From: Isoetes taiwanensis
Lineage: Eukaryota; Streptophyta; Lycopodiopsida; Isoetales; Isoetaceae
Direction of reading: 5' to 3'
Assembly: GCA_021234155.1 (NCBI GenBank)
Contig: JAJEKV010000045.1
Coordinates: 8,915,105-8,979,104 of the forward strand
Length of the DNA stretch: 64,000 bases
Positions 41,478-53,267 of the stretch are shown here, piece after piece; positions within the stretch are counted from its first letter, which is position 1; each line of letters opens with the position of its first letter. Below the pieces are notes generated by a model. It saw nothing but the letters and a program-made list of their open reading frames with translations. It had not been told where the DNA came from and made no database searches. The translations under genes were made by a program, and so were the position numbers.

Positions 41478-42746
41478 CTAGTTGTGGTCTCCCCGAATTC
41501 TTCGAGCGAGAGCCAAATCTTTGGTCATAATAGTGACCCTCTTCGCATGGATGGCGCAAGGATTCGCATCCCCAAAAAGGGCTACTAAATAAGCCTCAAC
41601 AGCCTCTTGCAGTGCTAGAATAGCAAAAGTTTGGAAGCGCAGGTCGGTTCTAAATTCTTGGGCTATTTCTCGGACCAACTGCTGGAAAGGCAGCTTCCGT
41701 AATAGCAACTCCGTGGTCTTTTGGTACTTAGGGATCTTCCGTAAGGCCACGGTACCCAGTCTAAACCGATGAGGTTTCCTCGAGGTAGCTGCCCTCTGAG
41801 TCCGTGCAGGCTTCTTGGGAAAAGTCTTGCCCCCAGAGACTGGGTGGGGCCTTGCAGCATCCACTCGTTCTTGCCGACGACTCGAGCTCGTGTGATTTCC
41901 AATGCTCCCGACAGCTTTGAGCTTCTCCTTATATTGGCTTCCCAACTTGTGGGCAGTGGACTTCCGCCGTCTCTTAATGGGGGGCTTCTCTGTCTGGTCG
42001 GGTCTGCGCGGGGTCTCCTGCTCTGTGTTGGCTGCTGATGCTGCCCCTGATCCTGGTTTTGTTGTTGCTCCTGCTGGGCTCTCTCAGCCTCCTCCTGAGT
42101 GGCACGGGTGGCAGCCATGTCTGCTTCTACCTATGCAAGACGTCGGGCCGTAATCCTTCGAATCAATTCTGCACGGTAGCGGTCCGGCCGGGCTTGCATG
42201 TCCATCTGGATCAATATTAAGTAATCCAGGTTAATATAAGATGGAACCTCACCCCAAGTAAAACTTTGGGTAGCCTCATCATATTCATATGGGGAAAGAT
42301 CAAGGGGATTACAGTTGATGATGGCTCTCCCATCACCCAGGTAGACTTTTCATGGCCCCGAGCCTCTGGGTCACCCCTCTCCATTTCCCTGGTGTTGTCT
42401 GCATGGGCCAGCTCCCTAATGCGAGCCGCCTCCTTTCGTATGGCTTTCTCTTCTGGGACTTCCTCACACTCAGGTGGATAAAACTTAACCAACATCATAA
42501 CTTGGTCAGGTTGCTCGGCCATAGTGTATGACTGCCGTAGAAGGTTAAGCTTTATCAAAAAGTGCTCGAAGAGGTGGAAGATGGGATATAGTATCCTATG
42601 GTCGTCATAAAACATTGCACCAGCTGAACTAGAAGAAGCTCGACCTTGTCAGGGTCGGTAACCAAATGCTCCACAAGCTGGGCGAAAATCTGAGGCACCG
42701 TGAAATTGCTAGGGCTCAAGGTACCTTTAGTGCGAGCCATAGACAT
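41478..42746 (-). pseudogene. Element C ORF1-H3: second copy of the histone H3 fusion (decayed)
   Basis: The N-terminus at 42746 reads M-S-M-A-R-T-K-G-T; the N-terminal domain matches A (FAQLVEHLVTDPDKVELLL; INLDYLILIQMDMQARPDRY). A TAG at 42131-42133 and two frame changes interrupt it. A Gln/Glu-rich coiled-coil-like run follows ([17 protein letters not shown]). The final frame, 41945-41478, holds the H3 core: [82 protein letters not shown]. Private changes at strictly conserved H3 sites (R52P, L109P, P121T) suggest decay. Ten substitutions shared with A (for example D77E, K79R, S86T, H87F, G102A, E105G, T107A) show common descent. Confidence 0.92.
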
Positions 42747-43372
42747 AGGTGCTAAGTGAAAAGGAGACAGAAAATGAGGCGTTAAAGGATAATGGTGGCG
42801 TCAGGCGCTAGTAGAGGCAAGGTATTTGGAGCTCGGGTTCCGGCGGCTATGGCGGATAGTTAAGGCAGGCGCGGGAAAGGAGCAAGGCAAGAATAAAAAA
42901 AAAATGTCACTTCAAAATTGTTTTGAAAACTTTTTTTTTTTAATTATACGGCGAAATACGCGTTTATAAGGTCGGGCGCCATTGCGATTATACGAGTTTC
43001 AAATCGAATTCCAAGACGCCAAAATCCGAGCGGCGCCCGAGGTGGGTTTTGGCCTGCTTCCTCGCCCTGTTGCGGCCGGGTGATGACGCCCCTAGGGTAT
43101 TTGGACCACGCCCACCACGTTGGACAAAAATCTCGTCAATCCGAGCTACCTGAAGAAAGTTATGGCGCTTAAAAAACTCGAACCCCTGGCTCCACCTTCT
43201 GACCTTAACCACTCTTCTAGAGAACACTCTCCTACACAATAGGTCATTCCTCTCGTAACTAGGCCAACTAACATGCTAACTACAGAGTTTGACTACTTTA
43301 ACCTAAGAGAAAGTACCGTCAACTAACGAGCTAGGCTATGGCCAGAGCAATGATTTGGTCTACCAAAACCAT
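42747..43372 (-). other. Element C untranslated leader
   Basis: About 625 bp between the primer site and ORF1. It contains a GC-rich inverted pair TCGGGCGCC (42972-42980) and GGCGCCCGA (43032-43040), the counterpart of the doubled block in element A's leader. No ORF supported. Confidence 0.5.
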
Positions 43373-43384
43373 GCTTTGATACCA
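43373..43384 (-). other. Element C primer binding site, initiator Met-tRNA
   Basis: The minus strand just inside the 5' LTR reads TGGTATCAAAGC, one mismatch from TGGTATCAGAGC, which pairs with the 3' end of initiator tRNA-Met. This fixes the orientation and the inner boundary of the LTR. Confidence 0.85.
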
Positions 43385-43385
43385 C

Positions 43386-44925
43386 TGTGACGCTCCCAGA
43401 ATCTATACGATGCTCCCATCGTACAAATATGGAAATTCCCCTCCCATGGCGACTACATCACCATGGTAAGGCCCTCCGTCATACTCGGACCACTTGGGAT
43501 GGCCAAGTGTCCGGGCGAGGAACACGGAGGTGTCATTTGTCCCACGTCCTCTGTGGGAAATCTTGTACAACGGAAGCATACATACACGTTAGCATACAAC
43601 AATCATGCTAATATAATATACCACCATGAAGGGTGGCCCATCCATCATCATCCACGAAAAGACAGTACAACCATAATAACATGGAATAAACATCATGACA
43701 AGGCGCTACCCTGGGCTCAGACTCCAAGGGATCGACTGACGGCCATGGCCTCAAGATATTAGCAGACGGAAGTATAACATGGTATTGGCTGGCATAAGAC
43801 AATGGCTAGGGTAGTCCAATCCATCTGCCCCTCCTGTGCACATTTTGCAGATAGGCTGAATCATGCAATGACGTGCTTGTAGCCCTCCGGAGACGCAATC
43901 CCAAGGAATCACCCTACGGGATTACTCCGGGTTACATCTCCCCGGTCTGATGAGGCAGGTCAAAGAGGCATCTCCTTCCCGAGCATGACGGATCCCTGGG
44001 TGTGCTAGAGAACACGTGCCGCATCAGCGACCCCCGCATTCGTACCTGACTTACTCTCCTAAATCTAAAGGCCGACTCACCTGCCCGTTCGAGTCCAGGG
44101 CGTCCATATAGGCACGTCCCTACGACCCAGGGAGTGTCAGACCCATATCCAGCCCACACACGGTGACCGGCTATAAGCCTAGCACACTATAGAAGTCATG
44201 TAGCCACGCTAGGCAAGACCCCACCCCCGATTCACCATCATACTCGTTATCTGGTGCTGAACCACATCATAGCATCCTCAGCCAGGTTGGCTCGTGCACA
44301 GGCCGCAATTATTGGGTATTAAGGGGTCTAGCTAGAGACATCTCTACTGCTAAGAGGCTTTTAGGTCTCTACCCTTCCCTTAATTCCCAATACACGGAAG
44401 AAGCGGAAAGAAAGAATATAAACACCATCTAAGTATCCATAACAACATACAAAAGAGAATTTAATCATTCCATCTATTCACAGAAGTGTCAGCAGAAATA
44501 GAAGCTATCTAAAGATTAACCGGTCTCTTGGCTGGAGCCGTTGTCACGGAAGGCGTCCATGCTCTTGAGGCTGTTGGCGAGTACTGGCAAAGGTGGGTTA
44601 AAGCTTGTAGCTGCTGCTCCTCCTCACTCTCCAATTCGAATTTGGGATGAAATGGGGCTATTTCTCCAACTAAAATAGCAAGTCCCCCCTGGCCAATCGA
44701 TTTGGGCCAGGTGGCACCTCCTCATTAGTGATGTTTAATTAATTAGACCCAATTAGCATAATTAGGTTAATTATGCTAATAAAATCCATAATTACCCATT
44801 GGTTTTATTAGCATAGCTAATAAAATCCATTTTAGGCGAACCCCACTTGGGCCCCTAGGCCTAGCCACATGTTGGTGACGTGTCATGGTATGCATACGTA
44901 TACCATATAAATACCTGGAACGTCA
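43386..44925 (-). repeat. Element C 5' LTR (complete)
   Basis: 1,540 bp. On the plus strand it starts TGTGACGCTCCCAG and ends ATACCTGGAACGTCA, the complement of TG...CA LTR ends. The matching 3' LTR is 7681-7716 plus 15181-15930. Related to, but clearly different from, the A/B LTRs. Confidence 0.92.
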
Positions 44926-46189
44926 TAGAAACAATTTGTTTTTAGAATTTGGAAAGTTGAGGCAATAATTTTATATGTAAGAGAAGATACTACAAGGTAG
45001 TTTGTAACTTTGAATCAATATGGAATACGTAAATTATTCAACATGGATTATTATATGGGAATTCTTGCATAACTATTTTCTCCGTTGCATTGAACATTGA
45101 ATTTTTTTCTCGAGTACTCATGCATGCCTCTATTCCACTTCCTATTTTGTTGATATTGGAATTATCGCTACTTTCTCTTTTGGATGTCACATACTTGCAC
45201 TTCAATCTTTGAATGCTAAGTGAAAGTCAAGAAAGTTACAAACAGGGCTCAATTGCTTCTGCAGGTGATTCTTTCTGGTTGCAAGACTTTGTTAACCTGG
45301 CATGCAAACCGTGGGTGAAAAGATACAAAATACTTTGAATTTTTTTTATTTTTATTTTTTTTGTTTATGATAGTAATTCTTTTATTATTTTGTTTGTCAT
45401 CTTTAATGGCAGTATTGTTGTTGATAGATCTTTATAGCCATTCTTTTTTATCTTAATTCCATAACCATATGACTTAGCAAATGTAATGGTAGGTGCTAAG
45501 GAAACACATAAGGCTGGATTTATCGCCACTAGTGCAATGTCTCCATTACATTTTAACCCCGATCGGTTATGTAGCTTTTTCCATGTTTTTGAGGAGAGGA
45601 AAACTAATTTCTTTATGCATTCTTACATTGAGCTCTCTTGCAGCATTTTGTTTTGTACATTTTATTTCCATAGATAAGACATTGACTAATAAAATTTGCT
45701 ATATGTCATTCCATAAAGAAGATGGCTGCAAATGAAGAAACCTCTATTGATGAGAACATTCAAAAGAATATTCCATTTGGGCTGCTTTCTAATGTTCGAC
45801 AACAGTAGAGGAAGTTTGCGTCAAGATGGTGATGCAGAGCCTTGCAATTAAATGTCATATGGGAACTGCATGGGTTTCGTATTGGTTTTGGTCCTAGGTC
45901 ATTTGAATTTTCGCAGTTCTAGGACCTACCAAATTTGGATCTTTTCTTCTCTTAGTTTTGTGTCATCGCACTAGTAGTTGCTCATGTGTCACCTTGTATG
46001 TTTCACCTAAAGCACCTGCTTTCTCTCCTTTCCTTTCAAGTTGGTTAGAATTTGTCGGATTGATTCAATGATGTATGCATTAGTGGATAGGCCCATTTGA
46101 GTCTCTCTGCTTCTTGTTTCATCATGGTGGGTGGAGTGCTTTGGTGTTGCTCGACTAGGCTCTAGAAGTGTGATTTATTTTCATTTTGA

Positions 46190-46330
46190 GATAACCAGAT
46201 AAATTTGCTTCTTGGGCTATTAGAGGGGTCTCCTTTCAGTATTTATAATCATCCTCCCCAAATTTGTCTTCATCAACACTCTTGAGCTCCTCCTTTGTTG
46301 ATCTCTTGTCCCACCCTTCCACATCTAGGC
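46190..46330 (+). repeat. Dispersed promoter-like repeat, copy 2 (divergent)
   Basis: Shares with 54297-54440 the blocks gagataa-cagataaat, cttcttgg, agtatttata, a pyrimidine-rich part and cttgagctcctcct. The weakest of the three copies. Confidence 0.4.
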
Positions 46331-47152
46331 TCTTTGTTAGCTTATTTCCATTCATTCATCTTGAATTTGCAGGAAGGAAGTTTTCTTGAGCCTTTAAGTG
46401 TTTTATTGTTGATTTTCTCTTCCCTCTATGCAGTTGCTATTGTAAATGTAGTTTGCAATTTCTTTCAAGAAAGTTGGTTCTCTTGGTTCCTTTTGTAGAT
46501 GCATCATTTGTAAATGCAATATGCACTAATAGATGGCACTTGGGCTTTGACTCAATCTTGTTAATTTGGGAATTTCAAGTTTGGCTAAAAATCTTTTTGG
46601 AATTTTTTTAAGTGGTTTCCTATGATTTTGAGGGATTTTGGCTGCTGGAAAAACTTATGGATTTACAAAAATCGTAGGGAATTCTATTATCAGTTTTTCT
46701 TCTTCGATTTCCACTCTTATCTGGTCGAAAGGCCAACACAAAGAAACTCATATGCATCCACGTGGCATTCATGTGGATATCTTCAGTGAAATTTCTAATT
46801 CGTGATGGAGTGACGAAGAGCTTCTGCTTCTTCCAATCCTAATTGAGCTGCATGTTGACATTTGCTGCTTATAACAAATTTGCTTTTTGAGTCGATTTTG
46901 GTGAGTAGGATTTTGCCTTTTGGTATGTGCAACGGCCATGGACGCAAAAACGTTCATTCATGATTTGGTTTGGAGCAGATTTATGGGAAGGGCTCAACAA
47001 AATCTATGGTCTTTAAATTTCCAATGACTGATGTACGTTGGTTTAGATCGATATATGTTTAGGTTTTTCTCTTTCATTCACTCTTGACAGTTTCCCATTA
47101 CTGATTGCTAAGCTGAATCCTCATGATTGGTTCTATCTTCATTTTTCTATAG

Positions 47153-47245
47153 AATATTGCTGCAAGCCCATGTCATTGAGGGAGAGACCAACATTTGATA
47201 CTCATAATGCAGTTCAAATCAGGAGCAGGTTCTTGCATTTCAGAG
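47153..47245 (+). CDS. Internal exon of an unrecognised gene
   Basis: 93 bp bounded by a pyrimidine-rich acceptor (catttttctatag) and a strong donor (agag|gtaagc). One phase is fully open: words YCCKPMSLRERPTFD and NAVQIRSRFLHFRG. The length is a multiple of three. I cannot name the gene; partner exons are not evident nearby. Confidence 0.45.
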
Positions 47246-48451
47246 GTAAGCTCATTGATATCAACAAATATACATTGGTTTTCTAGGCACTGGTTTTTAT
47301 TAGGAGCATTACCATTTGACTTTTGTTATTGTTATCTCTGATATTAGAAAATGTAGCACCTAATCTAGCAACCTGCACTCACCAATTTTGAAACTATAAT
47401 CTTAGTGATGCATGCTCCAAAGATGTAAATGCATTTCTAAGAAAGGAAGATGGCTCTTAGAGAAGATGTGGTTAGAAGTCAAGTAGAACCTTACCAAATG
47501 TTTCAATGATCTGGCACGCTATTTCCGCAAATATTATTTCTTGAAGATGATAATATTAGTGTTAAATCTATGGCCAAGTCTGAGCATACATTATCCAAGT
47601 GACGTATTGCTGCTAAGCATACATGATCCAAGCCTGCATATTTGGGTGGTCTGGTATAAACACTTAAGTGCATCATTCCTTATCCCTGAATTTTAGATTT
47701 GACAACTCATACAATGGATCTAATCCTTGAGTTTCCATTTGAACCTGAAGCTATAGTTCGATAGCATTCCTTAGTGCCTGAGGTGGTGCAAGTAATGCAA
47801 GGTATCAGAGAGTCGTTGAACTCAGAAAATGCAGCTAAACATTTTCATCAGTATGTCTGCATGAAGTACTAAATGGCATAATTTAAAGGAGTTGTTGACT
47901 AGAACTTAATAAGCATGGAGAACTTGGGGACATTATAAATTAAATTATAACAGTATATAAAAGGCTCAAACAGGCAAGTTACTAGATCAGTATGATGGTT
48001 TAAAATCCATAGAAGCTAAATTACCATCAATGTATATTAGCGTTTACTGCACTAAAAATCTCCTATGCTATCCTACTTCAGTATCACAAAGTTTTTGAAA
48101 GTCTTGACTAAGTGGTGGTATCTATTGCCTGATGCCCCTAAAACGTATCATATTTGTCTCACATTCTTGCGTATATTAAAGAATTAACAATCAAAGACTA
48201 GCTGATACATGTTTAGCCAGATTTACATGCACAAAATGGAGCATTGCATTTCAAATGTGCATCTGGCATGTAAGGGTCTGGTATGTTAGTCTTTAAAGTG
48301 ATGATTTAGAGTTGACAGCATCTTTTGTGATCGCAACTTGCACAGAGAAATTTTAGAGCCATCTTATTTTGCAACTTTTCAAGATAGTTATCAGAGATAC
48401 AACATTTATAATCACCTTTTGTTTTGGTGCAGTGTTCTAAGCTTTACATTA

Positions 48452-48692
48452 TTGTTCCCTTGCACACGGGCCATTGCATACACAGAATTCATTGGATAAG
48501 CATTTTGGCCTCAAATTTCATATGAACAGAGGATCTCAGGTTAGTATTTTCTTGGCCATTATGCAACTTAACCCTTTGTGTTACCGAGATTTTTGTTATT
48601 GTTTCCCGTGTTTTTTTCCCTGCACATACGCTGTTGCATATGACCATTTTGTTGGACAAGGATTCTGGTCTCAAAATGCCATGTGAACGGAC
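48452..48692 (+). repeat. Imperfect direct duplication, about 80-bp units
   Basis: 48452-48535 and 48612-48692 share ccctgcaca, ttgcata, ttggacaag-like, gg-tctcaaa and catgtgaac-like blocks in the same order. Old local duplication. Confidence 0.5.
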
Positions 48693-49776
48693 GAGTTTCT
48701 TTCTCTAAATCAATGCCTATGATAAGAGCTTGATGCACATTATGCATATTGAATGCTGTGTCTGAATTCTAGGAACCTGCAATAGACATGTATTTGTGGA
48801 CTCCAATTTATTTTTAAATATTATTATTACAGTTTCCTTTGTACCTTTATTATCTGAGGCTGGAAACCCATATTTGCTGTCCTTTAAATAACCCAAATTT
48901 TGTGAGTTTGCTAGAAGATTCGCATACAGCCAATACATTTGGCTACATTTGGCTGCATTTGCAAATGGCAAAATTTCTAGGACTTTTATCATCTTACTTC
49001 TGTCTGTATTAATATTTATGCAGTATATGTATTAATATTTATGCAGTATAAGCAGGCCCATATATCAGAAAAGCATATGAGAATTGTTTACGCAAAAAGA
49101 TTCTATGCATATACCTTTACACCTAGAACACAATTACTATAGCTACAACAAAACTTACGGTGCTCCAATGATGCTGGCATACTCCATGGAAGGCGAATAA
49201 TTATGTTTTAGATATAAAAAGTCTGTGTTGTCATGTAGAAGTACATCATTCACTCCATGTGACGTGCTATTTGTCTGCACAAAAAGAAATTATTTGTGCT
49301 ACCTTATGCTCAACCTTTTGAGAAAACATCAATTTGTAGCTGAATGTAAATGTTATTATGTCTTAGATTTGTATTAGCATATACAGGTTAGGAGTTAGAT
49401 TTATATTTGTTTGTTGGGTAATGAGGTAAAATATGACAGGCATGGTGCTAGATGTGCTCAAATAATCAAGATGAGTTAGCATGCATGATGTTGGTTGTGC
49501 TCAAAACTGGATGTGCTTAAACGGCATGCAACAATCAAAATGGATTAGCAGCCATAGTGTTGGTTATGCTCAAATAACATACAACAATTAGGCGGGAATT
49601 AGGCTGAACAAAGCATCTGATATCTGACAGTGCAACCCATCATAGAAGATACTCAAATGACATAACTGGCAGAGCAAACACCCACAAGAATTGGTCCATA
49701 AGAATTGATCAATTTATTCGGCTGTTGCATAACTGGTGAATCACAGTCTGATCCAGAGGTACTTTTTTTGGTCTTC

Positions 49777-49988
49777 ATTGAGTACTTTTTTGGGCTTTGC
49801 ATGCATTGAGTGATAAATGCCAAGTCCTGGGTTTATCTTATTGCATATATTTATGTCTTGTAGATGTCTATGCTGATGTCGTTGACATTACAACAATCTT
49901 CATTCTCTTCTAGATGGTTGTGTTCTGATATATTTTTATGCATACAAAGGTGTAAAACCCTAATCATTTACTTCTTTATTTTAATTGT
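49777..49988 (+). repeat. 212-bp segment duplicated at 53404-53616 (copy 1)
   Basis: From attgagtacttttttgggc to tttattttaattgt it matches 53404-53616 with only a few differences. The flanks differ. Just upstream, 49731-49760 is the inverted complement of 53238-53266 (words gtgaatcacag and gatccagaggt). Confidence 0.85.
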
Positions 49989-51066
49989 TCCTATGGTTAT
50001 TCACAAGTTGCTCTGTAAACACTCATGGCAGAACAGAGACTCGGTTCAGACCTTTAGTACAAGGATGTCCCCATTGATTCTGAACTATATCCCAGTGGCA
50101 TTTAGATCGTTCAAGCTCACAGAGTATCATCAGATATTTTTCCTTTTTCCAATCACAGGTAATTACCAACAAATCCCTCACATAGCTCATACAAGACCTT
50201 GCTCACACAAGACACATGTGGATATTGTCTTATCATGTTATAGATAATTACACTAAATGTTTATATGTTTCATTAAGGAATTCAATCAGTGCCAGAATAG
50301 TTTCTTGACAAATAAGGATGTGCATTATTTGAGACAAAAAATAGGAGGCGCCTTGCATCTAAAGAATTAATATTATACTACTTTGGAGTTATTAAATTAA
50401 GTTCCTCTGTTGAACTGAGTTTGTTCACTCATACACTTTTCCACTCCTTTTTCAATATACACTCTCAGTCCCTTTTCATTTATACGACATTCTTCATTCT
50501 TGAATGCAGGCATCAATTGCCATCAAATATATGCGAGAATGTCAAGTCTAAAAATGTGAATATGCAGATGAAGATTTTGTCGCCTCCCTTGCAAAGAAGA
50601 ATATTTTCTACTCAATTCCTTAAGATCCTGTGCACACTGTACTGAACCACTATAGGGTGGCATAGAGGCCTCATTTCTTAGATGCTCAATATCCCTAAGA
50701 GCTTGGATTGTGGTACATAAACAATGTGCCATGTGCCATGAAGCAGTCCGCCTGTTTAAACCGATGCACCTATATAAATTGGATGGTGTCAGATAATGAG
50801 ACTACATTTTTTTTTTCCTGTTGGAGCAGATCTTGATTGAATGTAAATGGCTTATGTGTATACTATCACCAAAAATGTGTACTTCACCAACATTTTGGAT
50901 TTGACATCTTTAAAATAGACATTTCGATATTTTGCTAACTTTTCCTCTTTAAGACACATTGAAACAATCTGTATATGGCAGCACAATGTATACCCAATAT
51001 CCATATAAACCCTAGACAACAAAACCCAAAGCTACTTCACCCTTACCATCTTTTCAAATTGTTACT

Positions 51067-51094
51067 AAGCCCGGCAACGCCGAGCACCATAACT
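51067..51094 (+). mobile_element. Helitron-like 3' terminus, second copy
   Basis: GCCCGGC-AAC-GCCGAGC hairpin, then accataa and CTAG followed by T. The 28 bases match those at 39755-39782 closely, so both ends belong to one family. The 5' end is not identified. Confidence 0.55.
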
Positions 51095-51257
51095 AGTTCT
51101 TATTAATATGTAGCATAATAACAGGGAGTTTTCTTTGTGTTTTTGTACGCTTTTCACTAAGATTTTCCTATGATTTCGTGATATATTCAAATGGATGTAC
51201 TAATGCGTACATCTAGAGTGCACCATTTCTAAGCCATTGATTTTAGCCCTTTTTTTT

Positions 51258-51440
51258 CAATGGTCAACAACCAATGGCTCACAACAAAAGCCCTTTTTTG
51301 TGCGTGTGGTGCATAATGGTCAACAACTAATGGCTCACAACAAAAGCCCCTTTTTTGTGCGTGTTGTGCATAATGGTCAACAACCAATGGCTCACAACAA
51401 AAGCCCTCTTTTTGTGTGTGTGTGGTGCATAATGGGCACA
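51258..51440. repeat. Minisatellite, three units of 56-59 bp
   Basis: Three tandem units of aatggtcaacaaccaatggc, tcacaacaaaagccc, a T-run and gtgcgtgtggtgcat, starting near 51259, 51315 and 51372, with a partial fourth at 51431. Repeating peptide frames on both strands are by-products. Confidence 0.85.
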
Positions 51441-52190
51441 TGAAGGGCTTGAAGGGCGCATGTAGTGCAGTTTCCCCACCGGCAACACATTTCTTATCAT
51501 AACTTTTGATTCAGAGCTCTGTTTCAGATGATTTTTATTGCGTTGGAAAGCTCTCTCCGAGATCTTTTCGATAGTGTATCATATGGATATGTTTGGTTAA
51601 GTTATCTATGCTAAAATAGCAATTTTTCGGCCGGGTTTGGTAGGCTTTCACATCCTACCAACTGATTAATACAGGATTGCGCTATTGGATATTGTTTTAT
51701 GGCTCATTCCGAATGAAGCTTGCAAAAAATTACCATGCATTTTTAGATTTTGAGGCAGTTATTAAGCAAATTCCAAGGCTTCTAGATCCTTCTGCTAACA
51801 AGCAGAAAAGTTTCCCACTTTGGTTTCTCACCACAAGAATCCATGGAGGCAAAGGCTGCTGTTAAATTCCAGTTGAAAAATGTTTGTGTATGGGTGTTGC
51901 AAACTTTATGACTTTTAGAATAATGGGATCAATCTGCTCTATCTTTATGGTAACTTTTACTTATGTTCTATTTGTTTTATTATGATGAAATTCAAAAGCT
52001 ACAGGTGATGAAAGCCTCAAATGAATTCTAGTTTTTTTCTGGTTTGAATTCTAAAATTTTTGTCACACAAGGAGGGGGAGGAGTGACATCCCTAAGGCCC
52101 CCATTAACATCCAACATATAAAAATTAAATCCCCCAACACATAACAACCAACACATAACAACCATTGACATTAACAACCAACACATAACT

Positions 52191-52605
52191 ACCATTGGCA
52201 TTAATTAACACAATCATTGGGTCCAACACATTTAAATTAAAATCCCCCTTAAACCCCCTTTGGTTTGGGTGCATATTCACACGGGGAGTGCCGTAGGGCA
52301 GCGAGAGCCCTGATAATTGTATTTTGCACGTACGAAATCAACACCATATAGTATTCCGCTTGAAATCTTATAGTATTTTGCGAACCTTGTTATACAGTAT
52401 AGCAAATTTTGTACTTGTACCCCACAAACGAGGAACTTTACGTACGGTGTAGATTAAGGAATAAGGGGTGAATATGCCTATCCAACAGCTCTCGTTGCCC
52501 GAAGTCATCCCCCGTGTGAATATGCATCCAAACCAAAGGGGGTTTAAGGGGGATTTTAATTTAAATGTGTTGGACCCAATGATTGTGTTAAATAATGCCA
52601 ATGGT
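52191..52605. mobile_element. Inverted-repeat (foldback/MITE-like) element
   Basis: A 415-bp unit with arms of about 120 bp: 52191-52310 is complementary to 52481-52605 with few mismatches (words accattggcatta, cattgggtccaacac, atcccccttaaacccc, gtgcatattcacacgggg). The centre is about 170 bp. Outside it, short aacaaccaacacataac repeats are on the left. No target duplication was found, so the class is uncertain. Confidence 0.7.
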
Positions 52606-53267
52606 CTTTGTGTTAAATTTGAGTTTTCCTTTCCTATGGGTTAACACAAGCTCACCTCAGAAAGTATTGTTCCTATTCACCTTTTCTCACATTACACATT
52701 CCACAATATCTATATTCGAAACATATCTTCGTATAGCTTTCACATTTGCCCACACCCCTTCTTTCTCTCCCCCAGCACCAGCCCCAGCCCCTGCCCCATG
52801 CTTGCGTTACCGTTAGTTAACTCTTTTTCTTTCATATGTTCTGCCAGCTCCTAAACATTAGAGTTGTCTCTAAATGGACTAAAAATGGTTCATTTGCATG
52901 GTTCACTTTAAAATTCATATAAAATCAACAACTCAATATTCCACCAAACCCTTTCTACAAATTAATATATGGCAATGGCAATCATGTTACACAAAAAAAA
53001 TACCTAAAAGTCCATCAGCTCATATACTTGAAAGTTATGCTTAGGTGAAGCCAAGGGGTCTAGCTAAAACCATCTTTTGTTTATATAAAGTAAAGCTGTC
53101 TCGGCAAAACAATTTTTTTTTTCTTCATTATTTCTCTATTTTTCTAGACAAAATAGAGAGTAAACTACAAAAACTTAGACCTCAATCCGAGCTCTAAGAA
53201 GGGAGATAGAACCATTTGAACATGGCAGCCCAAAAAAAATACCTCTGGATCAAACTGTGATTCACCA

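Noticed and set aside
51258-51440. CRISPR-like array
   Set aside because: Units are contiguous without unique spacers, and the sequence is plant nuclear DNA.
51229-51443. Cys/His-rich repeat peptides on both strands
   Set aside because: Products of the minisatellite, equally open on both strands.
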